From: Congeria kusceri
Lineage: Eukaryota > Mollusca > Bivalvia > Myida > Dreissenidae
Length of the DNA stretch: 64,000 nt
Reading direction: 5' to 3'
Assembly (NCBI GenBank): GCA_027627225.1
Contig: CM051029.1
Coordinates: 69,612,578-69,676,577 of the forward strand
The notes under the pieces were generated by a model that did no database searches, was not told the DNA's origin, and saw only the letters and a list, made by a program, of their open reading frames with translations. Every line of letters starts with the position of its first letter. The first letter of the stretch is position 1. A program made the position numbers and the translations under genes. Below, one piece after another: positions 48,501 to 59,964 of this stretch.

Positions 48501-49600
48501 AATTATTCAATCGTTTCGCGTTTGTAACGCTTTATAATTTTATCAATTTCAAATGATCACTATTCATAAACGAAACTGTATTTTCATAATGAGTCTACGC
48601 CATTAGTGTCATTTCGCTCCCTGATGTACAGTGTTCTTTTATTTTTTGAATCTGTGACAAAAAGTTGGGAAAATGTCATTTTGACAATCTGTGAACAAGT
48701 CCCTTTAATAATACTGTACAAAAGTCCATACTGACTGAATTAATTTCAGTGAATCTTGTCTGCAGCTTGCATGGTCAAGCATTTAAATCTGTGTTTCTAG
48801 CATGAGTTCTAGCCTAGGTCAATAATGTTCGACAATAATGATTAGCTTTCTTCCAATGTTTATATATTTTTGTACATGCTGCAATGTTTTGATGACCGTG
48901 GGAAAATTGGAGCACTACCACTACACAATGTAGGGATCGACGGGTTTTATCAAAAACTTTACACTGTACCAGAATGTTAAGAACCATCCATTTCGAACAT
49001 GGATTGATAATAACACACATTAATTGTAAATATCAATTTAAAGCTGCCTTTTAAATATTAAGATTTCGTGCAATCTTCAATCAATAAATTTCAACCTACC
49101 TATACTAAAATAGACTTGTCCGGGTTACATTCCACGATTCATTTACTAGACTTGTCCGGGTTACATTCCACGATTAATTTATCAGTTTATTTTAACGATA
49201 ATATCGTTCTGATATGTTATTCTGTTAAGCATTATTAGTAAATAACACCCGCCTTTAATCTACTGATGTTTAAAGCGAGTGTGAAATGTTTAATTTGTAA
49301 ATCTCTAACCTGTGGATACAAGCAGCATGCAACTCCTGTTGTACATGTCAGTGCTGTATGTTTTCCAGTTTGCCTCGCCCATGAAACCAATTCTCGTACC
49401 AAGTACGACTTGCCAGTACCAGCGGAACCCCCTACGTACACACTGTGACCGTTCTGCACATATAACAGTGCCCGTTGTTGTTCCCTGTTCATTTTATTAA
49501 TGCAATACACGCTTCTCAAAATTCCGCGAAAGTCAGCGCAAACACACTTTGCTGTTACTGGCGATAAAGACCGAGTAGACCTGAATGACTTATCAGCCAT
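45517..49600 (-). CDS. PIF1-family DNA helicase (4 exons seen, 3' end uncertain)
   Basis: A 5'-3' superfamily 1B helicase. Exons 49310-49600, 47288-47938, 46626-46764 and 45517-45622 have canonical GT/AG borders and matching phases. Motifs in order: Walker A GGSAGTGKS (residues 57-65), 'GVACC' (Ia), 'MTLHKWSGLGDG', Walker B 'ILIIDEISML' (about 142-151), 'VLVGDFLQLPPV' (III), 'QEVIRQKD', 'AKVMLLRNISDQLVNG' across exons 2-3, and 'YAMTVHKSQGMTL' (VI) in exon 4. This is the full helicase motif set except the final SRA-type motif. A candidate fifth exon starting at 45154 (acceptor 'gtcatttgcag') would read '...VNANVYMIFSRQ...', which could supply it but is weak. The start may be Met1 or Met37. The gene follows the transposase-like gene at 50615-53946 on the same strand, ~1 kb apart. 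It could be the cellular PIF1 or a mobile-element relative. Confidence 0.88.
46966..47165 (+). mobile_element. tRNA-derived SINE
   Basis: The head reads 'gccgtggcatagtggata' with an A-box-like 'tggcatagtgg' and, ~45 bases on, the B box 'ggtttgatccc'. A non-tRNA body follows ('caccaagtactggttctacc', 'gtctcaataagccttaggct') with a tail 'aaaataaataggttta'. It sits in the intron between helicase exons 2 and 3. A truncated relative lies at 21074-21155. Confidence 0.8.
48199..48707. mobile_element. Inverted-repeat element enclosing a tRNA-like unit
   Basis: Perfect 23 bp ends: 'taaagggacttgttcacaga' + 'ttg' at the left, mirrored at 48685-48707. About 510 bp long. In the middle, on the minus strand (48346-48417), lies a tRNA-like segment with an A box 'tggccgagtgg' and B box 'ggttcgagccc'. 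Confidence 0.85.
48346..48417 (-). other. tRNA-like sequence inside the inverted-repeat element
   Basis: The minus strand reads gtccggatggccgagtggtt, then ggttcgagccccgatagggac after ~30 bases. The A and B boxes are good, but the anticodon stem that pairs (CCTTT/AAGGG) leaves a loop without U33, and the acceptor stem pairs only in part. It is probably a tRNA-derived SINE head or pol III promoter rather than a working tRNA. Confidence 0.6.
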
Positions 49601-50614
49601 TCAGAAACAAGATATAGATTCACCGCTTTCCTACAATAATATGGAGCCTTCGTGTTACAAAAAATAATATTTAGCGTATTTTTTCTACATTTCCTAAGTT
49701 TAACGTTCACCTGTGACTAAAGACCGTCATATTTCGAAGGAAGAACTTGTCACTGACAAACGTACGTGGAGTTTATAGCATTAGCTAGTGATAAACTGTG
49801 AAAAATCGACCAAGAGTCACGTTCTGTTATGAAAGTCATTGGACGTCGAGATTTACACACTTCGATTTCGGGGTCGTTTTGGTGAAACTTTGAGCTATTT
49901 TGGATATATTTGACGGATTTTCATCAAATAAAAAGTGTTAACCCGTAGATGGATGTTTCTTGTCGGCGACCACAACGATATATTAGTGATTTGGTCGTTC
50001 TTTAAGCAGTTTAACATGCTCGTTTAATGCACCTGTTATATCATCGTTGGATACCTTTTCTTTTATTATAGATATAAGGGTAAAAAATTGTGTCAAGTAC
50101 CTGTGATTGTAACCGGCTTACTACGTTGTTGTTTAGATACCAGTTAACTCCGGATTATAATGAAAACAGAAACAAATACCATGACATGAAGTTTATTTGT
50201 TTAACATTCTTTTTAATGTGTATTTAAACGGAAGTACAATTATCACCAAAGCAAGACTCCTAAATATAAACTAATAGAATCAAATGTCTTAAATGTAATG
50301 GTAGGGAAGAAGGTCAATTTTTGAAGAATTAAAAAACATAGATTGTTATATATCACTGGAAAGCTCTTGAAATTTGTAGTTTAATGCAGTTTATTTTAAT
50401 CTGTTATCTCTAACGATAAGAAAATTACAGCATTTTGAAAAGTACACGGTTTTCTGCCGCTCATTTCACAAAATTATACATGTACATCTACATCAAGAGG
50501 ACTTTTCAAGTTTACTTTTCTACATATTTTTTTTACAAAATTTACAATGCATCCCTTTTAGTGTAAGTATAATCCACAAATCAAAGTGAATTGGAAATGT
50601 GTAACAGCTTACCA
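49601..50614. other. Intergenic, no gene seen
   Basis: Between the helicase start and the end of the transposase-like gene. It should contain the helicase promoter. No supported ORF or repeat. Confidence 0.5.
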
Positions 50615-53600
50615 TTAAATCAATATTTGAAGGTCAGTCTGTTCAAGGTCAGCATCAAGGCAATGATACGTATACACAGTTTCAGGCTCACAGTCATACA
50701 CTATGTTGAACCACTGTGGAAATGCCGGCACCTAAAATGAGATATTGTTTTTGTCATGTATCAGTCTTCGAATAAACTCACTTGCCCCATGCCTGGGCAA
50801 GAAAATTCAGCAAAACTTAACAATTTTCAAGTGTGTTTAATTATCTCTGCAAAAATGACTTATTATTTACAATCTAGGCATAATGACTGTTTATTATTTT
50901 CAACATGCCTTCAATTTTGCCAATTTTAGGGGCAAGTAGAAATGAGTTCAGACAAGTAAGATTTTCAAGTGTCTTGAAAAATGTTATGCAATGACTGATG
51001 TATTTGCCAATGCATTCTGTTACTTATATAGTGGATATATCAATATTTATCTGAAATAATATGCAGTCATTGTTATTACTGTTGTTAGTGTTATTATTCT
51101 TAGTAAAACATGCAAATAGTTATTCCAACAATTAAACTACCAGTAAAATATGCAGTAAGTTATACAGATTAAGCACTGCTATAGTTAATCACCTGTGATA
51201 TAACTCTTCCATTGTACCATTTCCCAACTAAGTGACCATCTTCCTCTACCATCTGTCTGTGCTTCACCCGCTTACCCACTAGCATGTGTCTGTTACTGTT
51301 GTTTTCAGTGTCTTTAACAATAGCTTGTTTCACTAGTGTTTTCAGGTTAATAATAAGTTCTTCAGGATTTAAACTTTTTCTTGCTTTCTTCCCATCCACT
51401 GATTTTGTAAAATTAAATGTACTCTTATCATCTGTCACTTGTTTAAGCACTTCTTTGCTAAATCTTAGCTGGGATTTTAAAACTTCCACCTTTTCAGCAC
51501 TTGTTTCGTATGTTGCAATCATATCATCAATCTCCCTTTCACTTTGCCAAAGACCGTGTCTAACAATACTGTTTGTATATGCTTCCTGCTTTCTCAATCT
51601 CTCTCTGTCCTGGTTTTCTTTCTTTGCAATCTTTTCCTGTAAAGCTAACCGTCTATTATTCTCAATTTCCTTCAAACGTGACTTGAACTTTGATCTGAGT
51701 GTTGATACACCTTTAGATGCAGCTTTAATAAGGGCATTTCTCGAAGCTTCGTCTTTTGACTTCAGCCAATCTAAGGTTTTATTGTTCACAAACATTATGC
51801 ATGCTTCGGCAGCCAGTGTTGATAAGTTTGGTTTTGTTCTGATCAAATAGTCAAGTTGTCCAAACATGCTTTCTGCAAATACTGATGTTTTGGGAACCCC
51901 TTTTAACTTCTGTTTCTGTTCTTCTGTCATGTTGGTATGATTTCCACCGGGTAAATGCTCTTTGTATAATTTTTGACCTAACTGGCACAAAGCAGCTAAA
52001 ATTATTTCGAAATATGTCTGAACTACTTGATCAAAGTCTCGCGGTTGCAATAATGCATAGTACATCGGGTCTTTCTTGATCCTGTCTTCTCCAAAATTCA
52101 GTATCAAATTTCCAGAGAGAAAGTCATCTAAGTTATTTGCTACATCACTGAAATAAGTAATAAGCTCCAGGTATATGTTATTCATATCCATGATGGAAAC
52201 ATTCCTATCCTCTAAAAGTGACCAAAGCGGGCATGTTATAAACTTGCTTATTAGTCCTAATGCTTTAAGCCCAGCTAGATATTCAGTAGTTTTCAAGTCA
52301 AACAAAATACTCTTCAGCAATCTATTTTCTGCCCCATTCTTTTCCAAGAATTCTATCATTTTCTCATGTAGGAAAAAGATTGATGCAGCATTTGAAAATA
52401 ACACATTAAATCTGGATCCCCTGTATGACCTTAAAGGAACAGACTTCATATGTTGCTCAGTTAAAAAGTCTTGAACAAATGTCTGAAAACTACCCTGACA
52501 GCCACTTTTTTGGTCTCCCTGACAACCCTCACCAAATGCCTTTGAAGCAGTCGTTATGAGGCGACAAGTCCCTGGTTCTGCATTATTAGCAAACTGTTTA
52601 TCTAAAATTGGCGACTCACCACTAAATATGGTATTTTCAACCTTGGCACAGCATTTCTGAGTAGTTTCTGCAAAATTAACCAATGCGTGCAAACCACAAA
52701 AGAAATTACTAAGTGTCTCAACTGAAGCCCTTTCTTCTTCTGTAAAATTGTCATATTGATGAAATATTAGAGGCAGTGTTTCTTTCCTAAACTGTTCAAG
52801 TAGATTATTGAACTTGACCTCTGTGGCTGCTCTATCCGACATTGTTGCACTTATATGGCAAACAATATCTTTTGAGGTCTGATTATCAGCTTGGGCACTT
52901 TTTTCATCTAAATCAAAAAGAATTTCTTTAAAGACATTCAGAGTATTGTCAGCTGATTTTGTTTCTATTTCCCTAATACCAAGAACCCAAAGATTGCCAT
53001 CTCCATCTGCAGCTTCATAGCCCATGAATTTTGTTCAAAATTTTGATGTTTCGTCTGTAAGCAGTGTTGTATTTTGTTTGTTAGAAAACACTTCAATTAA
53101 CTGTTCTTGCGCTAGACAAAGTCTTTGAAGATTCATTTCTAAAACTGTTGGTGTAGATGGCAGTTTATTGGCTTCTATGTTAGCTAGCTTCAACACAGAA
53201 GATACAACCGCTGAAACTTTTGATGCACTTACATTATGCTGTAGTATTTCGTAAACACATTGTTTGAACATCGGTGTATACCGTTTGCTTTCTTCATCAT
53301 ACACATCTAAAGTTCTCTTTGCAACTATATTTTCGTTAATTAAATCTTGAAGATATTCACATGAGTCTTGGAGTTGGCCAATTTCTATGTCTTTATTTTT
53401 CAATTGTTCTTCTAGATACTGTATTCTAGCTTCTCTGACTTCACAACATTCTTTATTTACATTTTCTTCTAGCCTTTTAATTTTCTCATTTGCATAATTT
53501 TCGCGAGCACTTCTTCTTTTTAATTTCAATCGTACAGACTGTAATGAATCTTTTTTTACTTCTAATTCATTCTGAACTTTCTGGTTCTCTTCTGACAGCT

Positions 53601-53946
53601 TAACAACTTTTTCACTTAACGTTAGAGTTTTCTCCTTTTCATTTCTAAGGGTTTGCCTCATATCAAGACTCTCATCTGAAGTCACTTTTAATGTTTGCTT
53701 ACTTTCATGCACTTGGGGAAATTGGAAAGTGTCTGATAAAAACTTGTCATACTTCTCCCTTGATGATGGCCTACTTTTAGTTTTTTCAAAATTCAAGCAT
53801 GTTTTGCTTAACTTGTTTAACTGATATTCATAAGCCTGCTGTGTTGGCTTAACTAATCTGTTATCATTGTCTTGTAAGTACTCAAAACATTTTTTCTTTC
53901 CATTTGTTTTTAAAAAACTATACACACTTTCATTTGATAATGCCAT
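50615..53946 (-). pseudogene. Uncharacterised transposase-like gene with one in-frame stop
   Basis: Exon 1 (51193-53946, 918 codons including one TGA) and exon 2 (50615-50731, 38 codons plus TAA), joined by CAG|GTGATT and 'ctcattttag'. The only lesion is TGA at 53035-53037, inside '...LLTDETSKF-stop-TKFMGYEAADG'; the frame continues unchanged. Residues ~90-215 are a coiled coil. The DETSKF stretch and 'HISATMSDRAATEVKFNNLL' followed by 'NFFCGLHALVNFAE' look like the first strand and conserved blocks of an RNase H-fold transposase. This is inferred from pattern; I know the family only as large uncharacterised proteins found in many copies in molluscs, cnidarians and fish. The C-terminus 'VGKWYNGRVISQVPAFPQWF' plus 'VYDCEPETVYTY' resembles a Tudor-like chromatin-reader fold. 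It could be a host gene with a polymorphic stop, or a dead transposon. Confidence 0.7.
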
Positions 53947-54005
53947 TTCTTAAAATTAATGCAGCTGGTATAGAGGAACTAAGTTTACATAAATAGTGTA
54001 TAATA

Positions 54006-55107
54006 TTACTTCATTTTTTTCTTAGATGGTGAACACGTACAGTTCTTAAGTTTTTCTTTCAGTTTTGCATTTTCTAATCTCAGATGTTCTATTGTTTCAT
54101 TTAACGATGCAATTTCTTTCATATGCTCGCAACAGTTTTGATCACTAAGCTGGGTTAAAGAGGTGGACTGTGTTGGTTGAAAGTTATATAGTCCCTTGTT
54201 TGGATCTGCATAAATGTCCCACACCCTATCAAATGATATGTCTTCTACATTAGTACTTGAGGGTGAGCTAGCAAACAGATCTTTTTGTGAGTCTACTGTG
54301 CACACAGAGGAGTAGGATGAGGAAGGAGATGCATCTAATGTGGCATATACAGGTATAGTATCTTTGTTCTGAAAGCAAAGTTTAGCATCTACAATACTAT
54401 AAAGCATTACAGTGTTCTCTGTCAGAGATTTTTTTTGGGGGGTAGGGGCAAATTTTAGCCAAATAAAGTCATTTTCCCCACTAGAAAAGTATGCCATTTC
54501 CCCCCTTAAATTCTCTATTGTTGATAAAAGTAAATGAATAAAGTTTGTTTTATTACAAAAGCCCCGAAAAAAAATCTCTGACTGCACGGACATGCAAAAG
54601 ACATGCACCCTTGGAAAAGACTATTTCTACATTCTACCATCATGCAATATTGGGCAATACAAGACAGTGCATGGTTAGTAATGGTTAGTGTTCTAGCTTA
54701 TGAGTACTACAACTAGGTTATAGTAAGCATTTTTTGAAAAAAGATTAACACAGAATAACACAGAATAAGCATAAACATAGTCACAAAAGTTACCATCCTT
54801 TTACATTATCCTCGATTATGGAAAGTTTATACATACTCAGGGAGAGCATAATTAATTGTCAAGCATAAATAAGCATGTTAAGCACTAATATGGATTACAC
54901 ATACTTTGATACACACACAAAACTTACCAGTCTCCTATGTGGTATACGCCTTGCCGGAAAAATTGGACTTGTGCTTCCCCGCTGAGTCTCAGACTCAGGC
55001 TCTATTTCCGGGTCAGTCTCAGACTTCAAGAGTTCTCGTGATTCTGATGGCGATGTACGCAGTGTGTTGCCTGACAAATTAAATAGTTCACTATCACTTT
55101 CAGTCAT
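54006..55107 (-). CDS. Small two-exon gene, unknown
   Basis: Exon 1 54928-55107 (60 codons from ATG, donor CTG|GTAAGT) joins in phase to exon 2 54006-54368 (acceptor 'ttgctttcag'), giving 180 residues. The N-terminal half is acidic and Ser/Glu-rich ('SETDPEIEPESETQRG'). The C-terminal half has a short leucine-zipper-like coil ('ASLNETIEHLRLENAKLKEK') and a basic end. The stop lies 60 bp before the start of the transposase-like gene on the same strand, so the two may share a transcript or belong to one element. No domain recognised. Confidence 0.6.
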
Positions 55108-56035
55108 GACTCGATGATGATATTCTGAAATCGTATAAATTAATCACATATACCCCAAAATGAAAAAAAATGCACCATTCAATAATATTGACAATATTAC
55201 TTCAATACTTTAAGTTTTGTATAAATGTACGACTTAAAAAGACAACATTAAACCTATTTTCAATACCTATAATACCTTTAACATTTACTAAAGACGTAAA
55301 TGCAGGTTAAACAGCCGCAGTTAAATTATATCGACAGATTAACTGTCAACAACTTAAAAAATTAACGTTTGTTTACATCGCGAAAACCCATTAAATTTGA
55401 CGTCTCCGTTGACTTCCGGTTATGGTCAATTTTTCGGGTGGGGTTGTGAAGAAATGTGATAATGTAAAAACAATCGATATTGATGTTAAATTGAAGCATA
55501 TACACCAAATATTCTACAAAAAATTTTGCAACATTTTATATAAGGTCACTCACGCAAATCAGAGCTGTTAAATATTCCCTATTTTGGAACACAAATTTCT
55601 CCTATTTGCGCCAAAAATCGCCCACGATGTTGTATATCATTCGAAAGAGGGCGCTTTCATCTACAAAACAAGTACTTTACTTTGAAAGTGAGGCTTGGGA
55701 CAGTGGTGCTATCTACAGGTTTTCTAACCATAGTAACGGAGATTCCAGTATGGCGGCGCCTAAAATGGCGACGAACCCGGAAGTTTACAACTTTTTGAAA
55801 GCAAATATTATACTTAATAAGCGTTTATGACATAAAAAAATGGTACAATTCTAACAATTAATCCTAATTTTAGTAAACAAAATCATTGTTTCCTTGATAA
55901 TCGTCATTTGAATAATGAATATCACATTTGTTTCAACCGACCTATTTACATAGCTCCAGAAGGGGAAACCAATAATGCGACGCGCACCTTACCTCCCTAG
56001 TAATGGGAGGGGAATGACTTTTACTCGTCAACGTA
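55108..56035. promoter_or_regulatory. Putative promoter region upstream of the 54-55 kb gene
   Basis: A relatively GC-rich stretch at 55590-55790 holds two ATGGCGGC/AAAATGGCG strings resembling YY1 sites (55749-55772), and cytosine/guanine content rises around 55380-55440. A 74-residue ORF on the plus strand covers it but is not recognised; I regard it as 5' flank rather than a gene. Confidence 0.35.
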
Positions 56036-56404
56036 TGTAGGAATTACCTTTCGTGTTCGTGAGAAAAAGCCCAGTTTCAGCAAAGTCACAGGCTTATATA
56101 CCCTAACAGGCAATCACAAATAGAGGCCCTGCTTTAACTCGAAACACTACGTTATAATTATAACAAGTTTTATACATTAGGTTTAACATAAAACAGAAAT
56201 AGATGTATTGGCCTCCCATTTATATAACTAAACACCATGAAGTCCATGAGGAATAAATGGTCAGCAAATAAAGTAGCCAGAAATAGACTGGTTATATAAC
56301 TAAACACCATGAAGTCTATGAGGAATAAATGGTCAGCAAATAAAGTAGACTGGTTACAAGATTAAAAGTGTAAAAAGTATAAGTAAATAATCATTCCTGC
56401 TACA
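56036..56404 (-). repeat. LTR with upstream polypurine tract
   Basis: On the minus strand the sequence starts TGTAGCAGGAAT and ends ATTCCTACA, the inverted termini expected of an LTR, and is preceded directly by the purine tract AAGGGGAGGGGAA (56405-56417). A TATATAAGCC box lies at about 56095-56105. A 65 bp tandem duplication ('accatgaagtccatgaggaa') occupies 56216-56350. It is probably the 3' LTR of the Ty3/gypsy element whose pol is at 61388-63974; its 5' LTR would be outside the window. Confidence 0.75.
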
Positions 56405-56493
56405 TTCCCCTCCCCTTAAAACCTAAATTATAAATGCTTAGTTAATTTAGTTGAACCCACAAAACAGCAGGAATGATAAACAGGAGACCAAAA

Positions 56494-56690
56494 CTAATGT
56501 TTGAAATGTTTGACACCAACACGATTGTCGATTGTAAGTTCGAACGTTTCATCACGGCAATCAGCTCGCTCCGTCGTCAAGGACACGCCGTTGTCATCTG
56601 CCTTCCTGGCACGTTTTTGGCGCAGCCTACTTTTGTGGTCCACCACATAAGGAGGTGTCCCTTTAGGATCGATGAAGGATCTGTTTTCGG
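56494..56690 (-). pseudogene. C-terminal half of the C2H2 zinc-finger ORF, cut off by a MULE
   Basis: From the target-site duplication (56683-56690) the frame reads '...ENRSFIDPKGTPPYVVDH', 'RLRQKRARKADD' and ends HFKH-stop. It is in the same frame as the N-terminal half at 59965-60261: the duplicated bases encode Glu-Asn in frame on both sides. It is basic and has no recognised domain. Its stop lies ~80 bp before the LTR polypurine tract. Confidence 0.7.
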
Positions 56691-57123
56691 GAATTATGGA
56701 GGTTTCGTCACACTGCAGTTTCGTCACACTTAATTTTGTGTATAAAACGGGTAGAGGGTTCGTCACAATAGTAATATATAGCATACACCGTATAGGTGTG
56801 AATAATATTGGGCAACTTTAGCACCTTTAGTTTGAAATTCAACAAAAATATTTACATTTTGCATATCAAACATTCATTATTGATACGGACATCCAAAAAT
56901 CCATTTAGTAAAATATTACATTACACAATACATTAATAATATTTACATATAATAAAAAATATAGTGACACAAACACATACAATATATACAATATATACAA
57001 AGGAAACATTTCAAATACAATAAATAATACAATACAAAACAGATACATTACATCACACTGTTCACAACCAGCAGTCTATAGTACACACACTACACACATT
57101 TGTTATATTCTTGATATTCCTTT

Positions 57124-59308
57124 TTAGACGTCTTCATCGTGGATCGGGTCGTGCGTCGAATCTGGTCCAAGTCCCGTGATGTGGCTGCATGTCCTCAGTA
57201 GTTGTGTGGTCGTGATCTCGTCGTCCTCGTACTTGTCCCAGGTGTCGAACAATCTTCCGTGGATTTCCTTGTACTTCTTCCTGTGAACACGGGTTAGGGC
57301 GTGCTCCGACACAAGGCGGATTGTCAGGTCCACCGTCTCCGCCTCAAAGCATATAAAAACCTAGGTCGGCACGCCCTGCCCTTGCGTTTATTCTTCGATG
57401 CCAGTCTGAAATAATTAACAAAGGTTGTGAAAATTTTGTTTATTATGTTATGAGTAAATAAAATTAGTAATATACACAAGTATTGTAGATCCTCTTCAGC
57501 CTGTATCATCAACTGATCGAAGGCAGGAACGATGTGTTCACTTGGCAGATACGGCAAGGACATGAGTTTCCTCAAGAAGAGGAACTTGTCGCCATTTGCC
57601 GCATAAGCTGTTGCGAGACCCTCGTTCACTACCTTCCTGTACACACGTTGATTCCAATGGAATACACAGCCTTTGACTGTCGATCTTGGGTACAGCTGTC
57701 GAATCGCCTGCCACGCAGCTGAAAAAAAAGAAAGAAAAAAGTAAAGTTTACATTAATAAAAGTTCGATAAAATATATAATGTAAAAATAGATATTCTAAG
57801 TTCGATAAAAATATTGAAAGAGGATTATTCAAATTTCAAGGAATACAATGGTAAAACAATTACCTGCTTCAAAATCCAGCATGAACCACTCTACCAGCGG
57901 ATTTTCAAGGCGTTGGTGGATGCGTGACAGCACCTGGATGTAGTCCTCCTTCGATCTCCTCGACATCAGTACGTACACCAGCGGTACTTGTTTGGTGTCC
58001 TCGCCTTTTTTTACAAAGGCGTGGATGGTGAAAAACTGGTAAAATGGATTTTTAACCAGCTTAAACGTTCTGTCGAGGAACCATCTCCGGGCTTCCTTTA
58101 GTTGATGGAGTTGATTGGCAGTCCCGAAGATGATGTGGCGTTGATCGCCCACCCGCACGTCTTCCACCAAGAAGTCTTCGCCGATGAAGTCGACGTCGAC
58201 CTACAATATAAAATTATCGATAAGTAAATAAAGAAAGCGATCATGTTATGTTGTTGTTATTATTATTATTATGTAATACGTAATAATGATTTAGTATTAT
58301 TACCTCAAAGTTCAAATCGGTTGGGTCTTTGGGTCGCATGTGTTGTCGGAAGAGGTTGGCAGCTCTGATAAGGTTCGCCGGTTTCGGCAGATTGACGTCG
58401 TCTTCCGTTACAAGCTCCTTTAGGACCTCCTCCACTATACTCGCCGCTGGCTGGAACACGTTCTTCTTGGACCTGTCCTTAACATGGGCAAGAGCCTTCA
58501 CTTGTTTCGGAACGCCAGGATTCGCGGGATGGGTGTGACCACCCAACGACGCTGTGAACATGTCACCGGACTGCTTCACATTGGCGTTGCATTTCATGTT
58601 CTTGCTCCGGATGCTGCATGTCCAGTAGGTCCGTGCTCCATTGCTACGCTGAAATAATAAGACAAATAATGTTAAATTATTACTTTTATATATAAATATA
58701 CAATTATTATTATTTATTATTATTATTATTTATTATTATTATATTATTATTATTATTGTTATTATTATTATTACTGTGGTTGTTGTTTTCTTGGTATTGC
58801 TGCTTATTATTTACATCGTACATACCCTAGCAGTGTATGAATATCCATCGCTGCTGACCAGCTTGTTGCCGCCTCGTTTACTTCCGCCACTTATTATTTC
58901 ATACGTAACGGGTCTGTCTTCTGGTATCACAGCATCCAGAGGACGTTCCCGTATTGATTGGTCTAGTGGCACATTCGGCTGTACAATGTCCCGGCCAGTT
59001 ATATTGAAGGACCGATCTTCGACTTCGTCTCTTCGTGAATCGACAGAGAGTTCTGACATGTATGAACTGTCAGCTTGACTCTCCGATACCTCCGGTACCT
59101 CTGATAGGTCTTCGGTTTCCACTGGTCGGCTGCATTCGCTGCACTTCCACTCTACGACTTCACCTTTCATCATTTTACGATATTGTCGCAGACTGATACC
59201 TGTCTCACAAGACAGATGCTGCCATCTTTCACATTGATCACATGATATTGCACGTTCATCATCATTCACGTTCCGTTTACAGTGTACGCATGGATATTCG
59301 GAAGCCAT
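57124..59308 (-). pseudogene. PHD-FLYWCH-MULE transposase (5 exons, damaged 3' part)
   Basis: Exons: 58826-59308, 58304-58648, 57864-58200, about 57472-57720, 57124-57405. Exons 1-4 splice in phase. Residues 7-59 are a PHD finger (C7, C10, C23, C26, H31, C34, C56, C59). Residues ~140-205 form a FLYWCH zinc finger ('TYWTCSIRSKNMKC' with the 'GGHTHP' end) split over exons 1 and 2. Exons 3-4 hold the MULE core: Asp in 'FLDRTFKLVKNPFYQFFTIH', Asp in 'WFMLDFEA', and 'GCVFHWNQ'. The third acidic residue, normally in an RTNN-x-x-EGWH segment, is missing. Exon 5 starts directly at 'WHRRINARAG', and a one-base frameshift follows near 57350, before 'VDLTIRLVSEHALTRVH' and the stop. This copy is therefore probably inactive. 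Confidence 0.85.
58680..58780. repeat. (ATT)n microsatellite
   Basis: About 95 bp of (TTA/ATT)n in the intron between transposase exons 1 and 2. A shorter run lies at 58255-58272. Confidence 0.95.
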
Positions 59309-59437
59309 GATTGGATTTGTGGTTGCAATGAACAACTCACCTATATTATATACTTCTTGTTCAATTGTTCAATTGACAATATTTACTCTATCTGTTTAAA
59401 TACACAGTTTGTATAATCCACGCTGCCAATTAAAGAT

Positions 59438-59597
59438 AATTGACAATTAAAGGCACGTGTCGCTAATTGATTGTTTGCAAGGCGCTAATTAATGTGTTTG
59501 TACTATCAAGTTGTTTATTAATTGACAATTAAAGGCGCGTGTCGCTAATTGATTGTTTGCAAGGCGCTAATTAATGTGTTTGTACTATCAAGTTAAT
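59438..59597. repeat. 80 bp tandem duplication in the MULE subterminal region
   Basis: Two nearly identical 80 bp units containing 'aattaaaggcacgtgtcgct' and 'gcaaggcgctaattaatg'. They lie between the transposase start and the right TIR, so they may hold transposase-binding or promoter sites. Confidence 0.9.
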
Positions 59598-59964
59598 CAT
59601 TGGAATGCGGTTAATATGTTATTTTATGTATATTTATAAGCATAAGAAAAATCAACAACATTTATAATTTTAGTATTTTTTTTATAATATTATTTATTTC
59701 CATGCTTTACATGTCAAGCATACATAATTCATTTTAATTATATTGACCATTAAAACCATATTTTGTTATGATACTCTATTCAATCACACTCAAAAAATAA
59801 CACAAAAACTCCAATATATTTCAATATATTTATTCACATAACAAAAAATCTTATTCAATGTCAATACCATGTATAATACACTACTATATATCAGTGTGAC
59901 GAAACCGCCACTCCCCCCGTACACAAAATAAGTATGACGAAACTGTAGTGTGACGAAACCTCCA

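Larger units (their letters stand above)
47939..49309. other. Helicase intron 1 with nested elements
   Basis: The intron between helicase exons 1 and 2. It holds the inverted-repeat element at 48199-48707 and a 36 bp direct duplication ('gacttgtccgggttacattc') at 49113-49182. No further exon is needed to keep the reading frame. Confidence 0.6.

Noticed and set aside
55606..55830. 74-residue plus-strand ORF with MAAPKMATNPEVY
   Set aside because: Looks like the 5' flank of the divergent gene; no splice partner or homologue recognised.
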